Shown one piece after another: positions 1-10,365 of a stretch of DNA of 64,000 nucleotides. A program made the translations under genes and the position numbers. Below the pieces are notes generated by a model, which was not told the DNA's origin, did not search any database, and saw only the letters and a program-made list of their open reading frames with translations. How positions within the stretch are numbered: the first letter of the stretch is position 1; every line of letters starts with the position of its first letter. Source of the DNA: RPQJ01 sp963778185 (GTDB taxonomy: Bacteria; Pseudomonadota; Gammaproteobacteria; Steroidobacterales; Steroidobacteraceae); assembly GCA_963778185.1 (NCBI GenBank), contig CAVZTF010000005.1, forward strand, positions 1-64,000, given 5' to 3'.

Positions 1-1047
1 AGCTCCTGCGTATTGCCATAGCCAACGGCTTGTATTATTCGGGCCTCCTTTGGATATACGCCGCGATCCCAAGCTTCATCGTCGCGTCGTCGTCTTGATG
101 TACCACCGCGTGCTTCCAGCCGGCGCGGACACCTTTTCCGATGAAGGCATCATCGTCACGCCCGACACGTTCGCTCGGCACTTGGGCTTTCTGCGCCGTT
201 ACTTTCGACCGTTGAACCTCGAACAGTTGACGAATGCGCTGCGGCCGGGCACTCGCCTGCCCTCACGAGGGTGCCTGGTCACTTTCGACGACGGCTGGCA
301 CGACAACATCACCCACGCCTTGCCGTTGTTGCGCCAGTTCCAGGTGCCGGCGGTCGTCTTTGTGGCAATGGACTACGTGGGAAGCGAATCATGCTTCTGG
401 CAGGAACGGCTGGCGCGCCGAATGGTCGGGGCCGTGGCACGGGGGGGGCTCGCACGCACCCTGGTGGAGGCGCGAACCCTACGCCGGTTTGCACCTGCTG
501 CCTCCAGCGGAGCTCCGTCGCATCGTCCGCTTCGCTGTCACCGGTATGAAGGAGTCGCCGGCCGCCGACGTTGCTCGTTTCGAGCGTGAGCTGAATCAGG
601 CTCTGTCCGGAGCTCGCGAAGAGTCAACGGCCAACGGCGACGATCGCTTCATGGACTGGTCGGACGTCGCCGATTTCGCGCCGCCTTCGCCCCTGGTCGC
701 TGCCGCACATGGCTGCTCGCACGTGCCGCTGACCACAGTTGAGGCATCTGCAAGGCGGAACAGCGTCGGTCGGTGAACTCTCGTCGACGCGTGGAGGCCG
801 CGCTCGGTCGACCGAGTTTCCGCCATTGCGTATCCGAACGGCAATTACGATGACACGGTCGTTCGGTTGACTCGCCAAGCCGGCTATTGCATCGGGTTCA
901 CGACACAGCGCGGACTGGTGGCCGAAGGCGATGACGCCCACCGGGCCCTTCGACCGACTGAACGTGCACGAGTCGTCCACTCGCTCCGTGCCGGAGTTTC
1001 TGTGCCTCATCTTGGGTGTGTTTCACAAATGGCCTCGACAGGTCTAG
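1..1047 (+). CDS. NodB-type polysaccharide deacetylase, 5' partial, frame-broken
   Basis: Likely removes acetyl groups from a polysaccharide or its lipid-linked precursor, as in other exopolysaccharide loci. Visible motifs in order are LMYHRVLP, VTFDDGWHDN (metal-binding Asp pair), PAVVFVAMDYVG, AHGCSHVPLTT (His-x3-His metal site) and AYPNGNYDD. Together they are the NodB fold (CE4). The reading frame changes near 60, 470, 770, 810 and 950, and the C-terminal segment ends at a stop near 1047. The stretch before the first break reads LLRIAIANGLYYSGLLWIY, typical of the membrane-proximal start of such proteins, so the true start lies at or before the window edge. Family is seen directly; the exact substrate is unknown. 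The breaks look like sequence errors because all motifs remain conserved across frames. Confidence 0.75.
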
Positions 1048-1062
1048 GAAACCGCGAGGCGA

Positions 1063-2280
1063 TGCGCATACTCGTTACTGACAGCGATCGAGCCGTTCGC
1101 ACTTGCGGCCACGCGGGCGCTCGGCCGCGACGGTCACGAGGTGATTGCCGCGGGCATCACCATCCTTCGCTGGCGTCGGTGGGCCGCTATTGTCGCGGCT
1201 TCGAGAGCCTATTCGACATCCGGGGTCCAGTCCGGACGACTTCGTCGGCCACCCTGGTCGCTATTGTGCGACCGCCGGACGATCGATTCTGCTGTTGCCG
1301 ATGACGGAGATCACGACGCTGCTGGCGACGGAGCATCGAGCTTTTACCGGCCAGTTGCCGCCTGCCGTTTCCGGAGGCCCGGACGTGGCCGCGCGTCGAA
1401 CAAGTCCCTCGTCGTGGCCTTGGCCGAAGAGCTGGGAGTTCCAACACCACAGACATTCGTCGTGCACTCGGCGGAGCAAGGGGTGGACACCGCACATGAA
1501 CTGCCGTTCCCGGTGGTCGTTAAGCCAGCTCGGTCGCGGGTCCGTACGGGATCGGAATGGCTTCTTGACCGGGGTCAGTTATGCATCGGACTCGCCGACG
1601 TTGCGGCAGATTCTCAGTCGACCTGCCGCCGCCACGTACCCGGTGCTGCTGCAGGAGCGGATCGAAGGCCCGGGTCGCGGCCTGTTCGCATGTTTGATCA
1701 CCGCGTCGGCCTATCGCGCTGTTTGCTCATCGGCGATTGCGCGAAAAACCTCCTTCGGGCGGCGTCAGCGTGCTCTGCGAAAGCACGCCGCTCGATCCGT
1801 CGCCGTCGAGTACGGCGACTCGTCTTCTGTCGCGATCTGGGCTGGCAGGGCGTGGCCATGGTGGAATTCAAGCAGGATTCCCGCGACGGTGTCGCTGCGT
1901 CTCATGGGAATCGACGCGTCGCTTCTGGGGCTCACTGCAGTTGGCGATCGATGCGGGCGTTAATTTCCGTGATCCTGCCGGATCGCCGCCCTGGGCAAGC
2001 TCCTGCAGGTCGCCGGCCGGGTATCGCGTGGGCGTGCGTACGCGCTGGCTCGCCGGCGACTTCGATACGTTGATCATGCTGTTGACGCGGTCGCGCCGCA
2101 CGCTGTCCTTGCCGTCGTCCATCCCGGTCGTCGGGTGGCGCTCCGCAGTTTCTGCGTCTGTGGCAACGGGATCTTCACTACGAGGTCGAACGTCTCGACG
2201 ACCCGACACCTAGTGCGCTCGAGTGGCGCCGTCGCCTGTTGGTCGGTGAAGTCGTGCAGCGTGCCATCGCGCGGTGCGAT
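1063..2280 (+). CDS. ATP-grasp family enzyme of the polysaccharide locus, frame-broken
   Basis: Reconstructed over several frames, the protein starts MRILVTDSDRA. It contains NKSLVVALAEELGVPTPQT, then PFPVVVKPARS (ATP-binding lysine), VLLQERIEGPGRGLFA, GVAMVEFKQDSRDG and a frame-shifted NARFWGSLQLAIDAGV. This is the carbamoyl-phosphate-synthase-like ATP-grasp fold, in which ATP drives ligation of a carboxylate to an amine or thiol. Such genes are common in XrtA-type exopolysaccharide clusters, but their substrates are generally unassigned. The gene begins 15 bases after the deacetylase, suggesting one plus-strand operon. The 3' end is uncertain: a conserved-looking tail (LWQRDLHYEVERLDDPTP) runs to about 2280, converging on the phosphatase gene. 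Frame breaks occur about every 150-250 bases. Confidence 0.65.
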
Positions 2281-2824
2281 TTGAGATCATCGGCCAACCT
2301 GCGGTGCACAGCCGCAGGCGGCGCAGTATGCGCCTCGCTGCGACCTTCTCATCCCGCCCGTAGGGGTCTGGTATTTCAACGGGGCCGTCGTCCAAGCGCC
2401 CGAGCCAGACTAGCCGATTCGCCGGGTCGCCCCAATCAATTGCAGGGCCTGCCAGTTGTGTCTGTTCATCAGCACTATGACGTCCGCCCATGTCACGTCC
2501 GCAGGTTCGAGCTACGATCGACAGGTGCCCGGATAGGTCGAGATCGTGCGCCTTGCTCATTTCGACGTGTGAGGAGGGCTGGCGCGACCGCGCGCGGGTG
2601 AAATCCAGCGGAGCGAACGTCGAGTCTACCGCCACATGCCAGACTCAGGTACGCGGCGACGAACGGGCTTCGATAGATGTTGCCGTAGCAGACGACTAGA
2701 TACGCGGCGGACCGGGGTTGCGCCGAGGTTGGCGACGCGTGTCACGGAGCGACCGCAACGACGCCTGTTGGCATTCCATCGCCAGCGACCGCGGTCTGTA
2801 AACTTTCTGCAGCAAGTGCACCAT
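2230..2824 (-). CDS. low-molecular-weight protein tyrosine phosphatase (Wzb-like), frame-broken
   Basis: Read on the minus strand and pieced across frames, the gene shows VVCYGNIYRSPFVAAYL, the Cys-x5-Arg-Ser phosphate-binding loop of LMW-PTPs. It then shows DLDLSGHLS and the acid-loop motif EIPDPYGRDEKV with its general-acid Asp. Family length is about 150-200 residues, which fits. In capsule and EPS systems this enzyme dephosphorylates the Wzc-type BY-kinase, and such a kinase is encoded at 12347-13299. The gene lies alone on the minus strand between a plus-strand ATP-grasp gene and a plus-strand methyltransferase. Start taken at ATG 2824, but frame breaks make both ends approximate. Confidence 0.7.
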
Positions 2825-2991
2825 GTCCTCAATAGACCTTCTTCGCGATGATGCCTTCCGAGTCTACTCAGCTCCTGACTTAGGACTCTGACCGCGCCCT
2901 GTGAGAACGACGCCGCAGGATTCGCCGGTATAGTGCGTTATCCTCTCCCGGACCCAATTGCGGCCAACGGAGTGCCGCGGAATGCCAGTGG

Positions 2992-3807
2992 ATGCCGATG
3001 CCCCGACAAGAGCCCAGGACCACGCTGCAGGACATGGAGGTTCATTCGGTCTGGGTTCGGCAATTCCGCACCGGCGAGAATGCCGCCTTCTACAAGCTTG
3101 CGTTCGACTACATTGCCTCGGTCTTCGGCCCGCCCGACGACGACCTGGTCGTGATGCTGGCTGCGGCTCGGGCACGAAGTCGTTCGAGCTGGCACGTCGC
3201 GGTTACCGCGTCCGGGCGCTCGACTTCTCTGCGACAATCCTCGAACAGGCGCGCGCTGCTGCTGCGGAGCAGGGTTATTCGAACTATTACAGCTTCGGCC
3301 AGGGCGACCTGACCGCGCTCTCACTGCCCTCCTGCAGCGTCCGTCGGCGGTCTGCTGGGGCGTACTGATGCACGTGCCGGACATCGGCGCGGCCGTGGCC
3401 GAGTTGGCCGCGTCATCGCCCCCGGCGGCACGCTGGTTGTCAGCGAGGGAAACATGCGGTCCCTGCAGGCGGTGGCTCTGCGGTGGCTAAAACGACTGCT
3501 AGGCCGCGAACGCGCAGAAATCCTGCGCACACCCGCAGGCATCGAATTCTGGGAGGAGACGAGCACGGCGCGGCTGATGACGCGACAGGCCGACATTCAC
3601 TGGCTCATCGCCGAGTTCCAGCGCCACGGCCTGGAACTGGTCGAGCGTCGCGCCGGTCAGTTCTCGGAGATCTATGTTCTGCTGCCAGCTCGCCCGCTGC
3701 GCGCAATCGTGCACGCATGCAACAACTTCTGGTTCCGATGGATCGGAGCCGCCGGCCCGGCCTACGGCAACATTCTAGTTCTGCGCCGCTCCAGCGGGCC
3801 GGACTGA
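2992..3807 (+). CDS. class I SAM-dependent methyltransferase, frame-broken
   Basis: The protein carries an N-terminal segment VWVRQFRTGENAAFYKLAFD, the SAM-binding loop GCGSGTKSFELARRG, VRALDFSATILEQAR and a post-motif VIAPGGTLVVSEG, then a clean C-terminal half ending at 3807. This is the Rossmann-type class I methyltransferase layout. Three frame changes (about 3155, 3345 and 3400) separate the pieces. In this context it probably methylates a sugar or lipid-linked intermediate, but the acceptor cannot be told from sequence. The start may instead be ATG 3034 (MEVHSVWVRQ). Confidence 0.7.
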
Positions 3808-3896
3808 TGCGGGGGCGCGGCCGGGAGCGCGCTCCGGGTCTCGACGCGCTGACCGCCCGCTTGCTCGATTCACTGCTCGTGTCGTAGTTCGGTGGA

Positions 3897-5206
3897 TCAA
3901 CTAGCCTTGCTAGGGCACCTGCATGCGGCGAATCCGAGGCTCCTTGTTCGGCCACCGCTACGCGCCGCGCCGAAATCATCAATGCGGACAGGACGAACAA
4001 GTGCGGATAGTAGGCAACCGATAGGAACGCGCCAGAAATAGCGAAACCAATCATGCTGGCACTCAGCAGGTACAGCAGCCGGTACGAGCCCTTGGGGAAA
4101 ATCCCCTGCCGCGATCCAGCGACTTGGGCCTCCTGGGCGCGAGACGCGTCTGTTCGCTAGCAGATTGCCGAAGAGTCAACCCCAATAGTGCGACGATGCC
4201 GGGCAGCCCAAGTTCACCCAGCACCAAAAAGTACATCGAATGGGCCGTCAGCCAAGGCATATGCTCTTTCGGTCGGTAGTCGTACCGAACGACACTGGAA
4301 ACATGCCCGCACCGACGCCGATAGTGGGTGGTCGAGGCACATCTGGATTGCGGCCTTCCAGGCTGTGATCCGCCCCATGGCCGAACCATCCTCCTCGTAG
4401 GCCGAGATGGTCTGCATTCGATTGAAATACTCGTCGGGTGCGTACGTGAGGATGACGGTTACGGCAACCAACGCCAATGTCAGGGACAAACCCTTGCGCG
4501 GACTACGCAACCAAAGGTAGCCGCCGACCGCGGCAAGGCCCAAGAGTACCGCCACGGCTCTGCGTGCCAATCACCGTTAGTACCAACACAGCTAAGCTAC
4601 TCAACCAGATGACGCGGCGGAGCTTTGAGGTTGACGATAGCGCCAGCTCGATTGCCATCGGGACCAGGATGCAGACGGAGAGCGCAAAGTCGTTGCCGTC
4701 CCCTAAGAACGTGCCACCAATGATGTAGTTGCGCTGATGGGGATTCAGTACGGCCGCCGGGTTCATGGCCAGCAGGAATAGGTGGGCCACGACTAGAACT
4801 GCGAATACGCCGCGAATTCGATCGGCGTCGTGCAGATGCGAACGATTACGAACGCGAGCAGTAGGTAGCCAAGGACCGTCTTGGCCACCATCGAAGGCAT
4901 ACAGGGTCACTTCGGCGTGCACAAGCGAGAGAGCTATGAGCCCGAAGTACGCAATGATCCACTTGGTGATGGAATCCTGCAGGATCTCCTGGCGCGGCCG
5001 CAGGTTTGAAGCGAAGACGCAGACAACCACCAACGCTAGGGGAATCAGGCTGTTGAGTCTCAGCGAGTTGATGCCCGGAAGAAATGCCCCGGGACGTGCG
5101 TACTCGAAGAAAATCGCGACCAGCAGCCACCAGTACAGGTATGGCGTCGCAGCAGTCGCAGCGGATTGACCCTGGTCTTGCGGCGTAGGCTCAAGACGCT
5201 GCTCAC
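3897..5206 (-). CDS. O-antigen ligase/polymerase family membrane protein (XrtA locus type), frame-broken
   Basis: A multi-spanning inner-membrane protein. It opens with YLYWWLLVAIFFEYARPGAF, followed by hydrophobic segments, an IGTQSRGG motif, GRITAWKAAIQMCLDHPLSG and a long loop with HSMYFLVLGELGLPGIVALL. That loop (H-S/N..E.G..G) is the hallmark of the Wzy_C/WaaL superfamily, and the XrtA clusters carry a dedicated version thought to polymerise or ligate the exopolysaccharide. The GTG start at 5206 overlaps the stop of the upstream glycosyltransferase (GTGA), showing translational coupling. At least three frame breaks; the 3' end near 3897 is approximate. It is the last gene of the minus-strand operon. 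Confidence 0.7.
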
Positions 5207-6341
5207 GCCAGTTCCTCGTAGATCTTCGTCTGCGCTTCGGTTCGCGCCGCAAACGAGAACTCTCGCTCGATGCGTTGCCGGCCAGCACGCGCCATCGCGA
5301 CGAACTGCTCCGGCGCCTCGAGGAATCGCCGCAAGCCCTGCTCCAAGGGCAGGCAAGGAGCGCGGCTCGACCAGCCAGCCGGATACGCCGTGCTCGATCA
5401 CCTCGGCGCGTGCCGCCGACGTCCGTCGCGACGACGGGCACGCCGAGATAGGCCACTTCCAGCATGACGTTCGGCAGGCCCTCGGTGTAGCTGCTCTGCA
5501 CCACGAGGTCGGCTGCCAGCATACAGCGCCGGCATGTCCGTCACGTAGCCAAGAAACTCGACGCGGGCCGCGATACCGAGCTCGGCGGCCAGGCGCGTCA
5601 GCTCCGCCTCGAGCGGACCAATGCCGGCAAACGCGAGCTGCAGGCCCGGGTATTCCCGGGCCAGCGCGCCACGGCCCGCAGCAGCAGCGTCCTGCCCTTT
5701 CTCGGGCGACAGCCGCCCGACGTTGAGCAGGCGCACATCGCCCCGCGGATCCGGCGCGGCGCGGTGCGTCCAGCACCTCCGCGGCCGTACGAATCGATCA
5801 TCAGGGCATTGTGCAGCACGCGGACCTTGCAGTCGGGCACCCACCACGCCGGCAGGCGACGTCGCATCGCGTGCGAAACCAGGATCACGCGGTCGAAACG
5901 GCGCAGCAGCACCCGGTCGGCCAAGACGTATAGACCGTGCCCCGCAGGTCGTTCGCGATCCAGCCGTGCGCGGTGCTGACGAGCTTGACGGGCCGTCGCC
6001 GGCGGCACAGCAGCGCCAGCACGTTCGAGCGGAATTCGGAGGTGTGCAGGATGTCGATCTGCAGCCGATCGATCAGGTCGACGACCTTGCGCACCATCGT
6101 CCGGCCCGACGCCGCCTCGATCCGCGATCGCGTGCACCGGCAGGCCACGCTCGCGCAGCGCATCGACCAGCGGGTGCGGCTCGCCGGGATCGGACACGAA
6201 CGCACCGACGTGATAGTCGATCCGCGACCGATCGATGCGCGTCGCAGTCTCGAGGATGGTCCTGCCCGGCCCGTCGACCCACGGCGAGTCGCGCAGGTGC
6301 AGCACGCGGATCGGCCGCGATCCCGCCGCCGAGGCGCTCAC
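5203..6341 (-). CDS. glycosyltransferase family 4 (GT-B), frame-broken
   Basis: Cytoplasmic glycosyltransferase adding a sugar to the lipid-linked EPS precursor. The N-terminal Rossmann domain starts SRPIRVLHLRDSPWVDGPGR and includes HTSEFRSN and STAHGWIAND. The C-terminal domain has LLNVGRLSPEKGQD, SYTEGLPNVMLEVAYLGVPV (the E-x7-E-type donor-binding signature of GT4) and GVSGWLVEP. It ends with KIYEELA just before the ligase gene. GTG 6341 overlaps the TGA of the preceding GT2 gene. Frames shift at about 6120, 5910, 5780, 5520 and 5400. XrtA loci usually carry one or two such GT4 genes near the polymerase. Confidence 0.75.
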
Positions 6342-7485
6342 GCCGGCCTCCGCGTCGGCTCCCAGAGTTCCTGCCGCACGCCCGCGAGCCACATGCAGCA
6401 GGGCCTGCCCCGCCGCCGCGTTCACGAGCAGGAAGAACGCGCTCAGGCGCGCCAGCGTGAATCGGCCGGCCGTGTCCGGCCAAGCCAGCGCCGCCAGGGC
6501 CATGGCGTAGAACGCGAGCTGGCCATAGAACATGACGGCATAGAAGGGTTGCGCGCGAAGCACGAAGGCCGACACGAGGCACAGCGCCAGCGACACGGGC
6601 CCGAGCCACCGCATCAGCTTGTGCGACCAGAGGATGAAGCTGAAGGCCGGATAGCGCAGCGGGATTCAGCAGCGCGGCATTGCCGAACAGCGCCGTGAGA
6701 CCCCTCAGGAACGTGCGCGCCTTGCGCGAGAACTCCGCCCGCTGGCTCGTCGTGGCCGTCATGGCGCCCCGGGCCGCGGGCTCGCACAGGGCCCGGTGGC
6801 CGGACCGAACGGTGTCGAGGACCGACAGGAAATCCGGCGCCATGCCGGGCCGGAAGGGCCGGCACAGCGCCCGCCGCATGCCGTAGAAGCAGCCGCTGGC
6901 CCCGGCGATGGAGTGCAGCCGGGCCTCCTCCCGGCGCATGAGCAGCTCCAGGCGGCCGTAGAGCCCCTCGGAGCCGCCGCCTTCGACGTAGTCCTCGCCG
7001 GAGACGCAGCCGACCTCCGGGGCCCTGAAGTGGCCTACGAGGCTCGCGAGCGCCCCGCGGTCGAGCAGGATGCCGGCATCGGTGAAGACGACGATCTCGC
7101 CGGTGGCCCGCTCGAGCCCCGCGTTCAGGGCCGCCGCCTTGCCGGCACGCGCCGGCAGCGGGTGGATGGCGACCGCGCCGCCACCGCCCTGCGCGGCCCG
7201 CTCGAGCGTGTCGTCCGTGCAGCCGTCGCCGATGACGATCACCTGCAGGCGGTCCCGCGGGTAGTCCAGCGCCAGCAGGTTGGCGATCTTGGCCTCGATG
7301 CGCCGGGCCTCGTTGTGCACGGGCAGGATGACGCGTGACGCGTCGGGCGGTAGGTCGGCGTCCGGCTGCGGCAGCCGGCGACCGGCCAGTCGGTTCCAGC
7401 CGACCAGCAGCGCCGGGTAGATGGCGTACGGGTACGCCACCGCGAGCAGGCTGATCCAGAACAGGGCTTCCACGGGACCCGTCAC
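6338..7485 (-). CDS. glycosyltransferase family 2 with C-terminal membrane segments
   Basis: Inner-membrane GT-A glycosyltransferase. An N-terminal hydrophobic stretch (FWISLLAVAYPYAIYPALLV) precedes RVILPVHNEARRIEAKIANL, the donor-binding IGDGCTDDT, FTDAGILLDRG (DxD-like) and SGEDYVEGG, followed by several C-terminal membrane spans (LVSAFVLRAQPFYAVMFYG). After frame breaks near 6662 and 6420 the protein ends in WEPTRRPA, the typical tail of this GT2 group. Start is GTG 7485. The following GT4 gene begins at an overlapping GTGA. Likely one of the sugar-adding enzymes of the XrtA exopolysaccharide. Confidence 0.75.
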
Positions 7486-7510
7486 CTCACGGCGCAGCGT
7501 CCGGCTCGCG

Positions 7511-8510
7511 TCAGAGCGCGAGCTCGGCGACGGGCTCGACCAGCACCGCCTTCGAGTGCAGGTAGCGCGTCGTGCGCCGCTTCGCCTCGATGTCGTCGTA
7601 GACGTGCTGGGCCTGCGCCGCGGTGATGCCGAGCGCGGTCGGCGAGCTCGGCCGCCGGCCGGCCGTGGTTCAGCGCCCACAGCGCGATGTCCATCTGCGC
7701 GTACGGCAGTGCGAAGTAGAACTCGTCCTGGCCCTGCGCGAGGCTGTAGGTGTCGGTGGTGGGCGTGGCGCTGCAGATCTCGTCCGGCAGCCCCATGTGG
7801 CGCGCCAGCGCATAGACCTGCGTCTTGTAGAGGTGCGCGATCGGCTTCACGTCGGCGCTGCCGTCGCCGTTCTTCACGAAGAAGCCCTGGTCGTACTCGA
7901 GCCGGTTCGGCGTGCCGACCACGGCGTAGTTGAGCCGATCCGCGTGGAAGTACTCCACCGTCTTGCGGATGCGCTGCTTGAAGTTCGTGGCCGCCACGAT
8001 CTGCAGGTATTCCTTCAGACCCAGCCGGGCCTGGCGCGTCTCGCCCGACGGCGTCTGCACCACGAGCTGGAAGTGGTTTACGCGCCCTTCGAGGCCGCCG
8101 CTGATCACGATCTTGTTCTTCCAGCCCTCGCCGTACTCGGGGAACACCCGCTGGATGGCCTCGTCGCGCCAGCGATAGCAGCCGATGGCCTCGAGCGTCG
8201 GGGCGATGTCGAACAGTTCGTAACGGATGCCGAGGTGCTCGGCCAGCATCCGGCCGCGCGTGACGCTGCCGCCCGACGAATCGCGCTCGGGCAGCAGCAG
8301 GCCGTAGACGCGCTCGGCACCCAGCGCGCGCACGCTGAGCGCGGCCGACACCGAGCTGTCGATGCCGCCGGACATCGCGACCACCAGCCCGCGGCGCGAC
8401 AGGTCGCGCGACAGGATTTCCTTCAAGCGCGCCGAGATTCGCTCGATCTCGCGGTCGTAATCGAGCTCGAGCACCTTGGGGCCGAGCGGCAGGTTGGCGG
8501 TCGTAGTCAT
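7511..8510 (-). CDS. NadE-like NH3-dependent amide synthase (NAD synthase family) in EPS operon
   Basis: Shows the ATP-pyrophosphatase P-loop VAMSGGIDSSVSAAL, GTPNRLEYDQGFFVKNGDGS and KPIAHLYKTQVYALARHMG, all characteristic of NAD(+) synthetase without a glutaminase domain. The protein is about 330 residues. NadE amidates an adenylated carboxylate using ammonia. Its place directly after an AMP-forming ligase (overlapping ATGA at 8507-8510) and an acyl carrier protein suggests a recruited role in amidating a polysaccharide or lipid substituent, though a true NAD synthase cannot be excluded. A single frame break near 7640 separates the last ~35 codons, which end AVLVEPVAELAL. Confidence 0.7.
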
Positions 8511-10039
8511 GGATCCTCTATGCGAGTTTGAATCGTCTGAATCTTGCCACTGGAGGTGCGCGGCAGCTCGCGCGCGAACTCCACGATCTTCGGCACCTTG
8601 TAGCTCGCCAGGTGCGCCCGACAATGGGCCTTGACCTGCCGCTCGTCGAGCGTGGCGTCCTCTCGAAGCACGATGACGGCCTTGATCGGCCTGGCCGAGC
8701 AACTCGTCCGGGGTCGAGGCCACGGCCATCTCGGCGATGCCGGGCAGCATCGCGAGCACCTCCTCGACCTCGAGCGGGCTGACGCGGAACGAACCCACCT
8801 TGATCATCTCGACCACGCGGCCGTCGATGTACAGGAACCCGTCCTCGTCGCGATGGCGCGAGGTCGCCGGTGTGCAGCCAGCCGTCCACCACGGCCTGGC
8901 GTGTCGCCTCCTCGTCGCGCCAGTAGCCCAGCATGATGTTGGGCCCGCGGGCGCACAGCTCGCCGGTCTGCCCGGGCGGCAGCACCTGGCCATCGCTCGC
9001 CGCGCACCTCGATCTCGATGCCCTCGAGCGGCTGCCCGATCGAGCCCAGCTTCTCGTCCAGGCGCTCGGGCGGCAGGTAGGTGAGCCGGGCCGTCGCCTC
9101 GGTCTGGCCGTACATGACGAAGAACCGCGCGCTCGGCACCAGCTGGCGCATGCGCTGGATGGCCGCGCGGGTCATCGCGCCGCCGGCCTGGGTGAGGTAG
9201 CGCATCGAGCCCAGGTCGAATTCCTCGAGGCGGCAGCGCGACATCAGGATGGCGAAGGTCGACGGCACGCCGGAAAACCCGGTGACCTTCTCCCGTTCGC
9301 AGGCGCTGCACGACCCTGAGCGGGTACGCGAGGTTGTCCTCGAGCAGGAGCGTCGCGCCCGCGGCGAGGTGCGTGTGCAGCACCGAGTTGCCGTAGGAGA
9401 AATGGAACGGCATCACCGTGAGCCCGATGTCCTCGGGCACCGAGCTTGAGGTAGTCCAGGATCGTGTCGTTGTTGGCCACCAGGTTGCCGTGGCTCAGCA
9501 TCACGCCCTTGGGTCGACCGGTGGTGCCCGAGGTGTAGAGCAGCATGGCCATGTCGTCGCGGGCCACGGTCGGAGGCTGAAGGCTGCGGGCTGGGTTGCC
9601 GCCCGACTCTGAAATGAAGGCCGCCGCGGAATCCGCGGCGTCGTGACACGGCACTGCCAGCGTCGGAAACCCGCTCGGGCAGCGCCGTGCTCAGTGCCGT
9701 CCACTCGGGATGGTCGGGATCACCCACGACCAGGCGGGCACCGCTGTGGGCCACCTGCAATGCCAGGACGCTCGCGCGTTCCTGCACGTTCAGCGGCACC
9801 ACCGCCAGCCTCGCGGCCAGCGCCCCATAGAAGAACGCCACGTATTCGGGCGAATTGCGGAACAGCAACCCCACCCGGTCGCCGGGCTCGAGACCGGCCT
9901 CGCGCAGCGCGGCCGCGGCGGCAGCGGCGCCCCGCGTGAGGTCGCCGTAGGACCATGCACCGAGCTGCCGCCGCAATGCCACCTTGTCGGGGGCTCGCGC
10001 GGCCGCTGCGAGCAACAGGTCTACGAGCGAGGCCGTCAT
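8507..10039 (-). CDS. acyl-CoA ligase (AMP-forming), XrtA-system associated, frame-broken
   Basis: Adenylate-forming enzyme that activates a carboxylic acid as acyl-AMP and passes it to a thiol, probably the phosphopantetheine of the adjacent acyl carrier protein. Motifs in order: LLYTSGTTGRPKGVMLSHGN (A3 P-loop), YGQTEATARLTYLPPE (A5), GWLHTGDLA (A7), DGFLYIDGRVVEMIKVGSFR (A8) and a C-terminal GKIQTIQT. About 510 residues, usual for the family. At least four frame breaks (about 9640, 9440, 9300 and 8690-9000). The stop overlaps the NadE-like start (ATGA). A dedicated ligase of this kind is a known XrtA cluster member. Confidence 0.8.
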
Positions 10040-10058
10040 GACGTTGTTCGCGTGGGCG

Positions 10059-10316
10059 TCAGGCCACCTTGCGCTTCGACTCGACGAAGGCCGCGATCCG
10101 GCTGACCGAGTCGAGGTTCTCCGGGATCATCTCCTCGTCCTTGACGATCACGCCCAGCTGCTCCTCGATGAACATGATGATCTCGAGCATGCCCGTGGAA
10201 TCGACGATGCCGCGCCCGAGCAGCGAGTCGTCGAGCGCCAGGGCGCCGGTGTCGCTGGTGAAAAGATAATTCTCCAGGATGAACTTCTGGATACGGTCGC
10301 GCAAACTGTCAGACAT
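10059..10316 (-). CDS. acyl carrier protein of the EPS locus
   Basis: 85 residues, acidic, intact. The phosphopantetheine attachment motif is GIVDSTGMLEIIMFIEEQ, with Ser of D-S-T-G-M as the modified residue. The helical pattern matches a standalone ACP or peptidyl carrier protein. It lies 20 bases upstream of the AMP-forming ligase and 50 bases downstream of the asparagine-synthase gene, so it is probably loaded by the ligase and carries an acyl or aminoacyl group used to decorate the polysaccharide. The acyl group itself is unknown. Confidence 0.85.
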   Translation of the reverse strand: MSDSLRDRIQKFILENYLFTSDTGALALDDSLLGRGIVDSTGMLEIIMFIEEQLGVIVKDEEMIPENLDSVSRIAAFVESKRKVA

Positions 10317-10365
10317 CGGCGTCTCTCCTGCCTTTATTGCTCATTCCGCCCGGGAGCCGCGGCGC

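Noticed and set aside
5598..6614. Natural GT2-GT4 fusion protein (no stop between them in one frame)
   Set aside because: A one-base shift restores the typical GT2 end WEPTRRPA with a stop at 6338 overlapping a GTG start, so two coupled genes are more likely.
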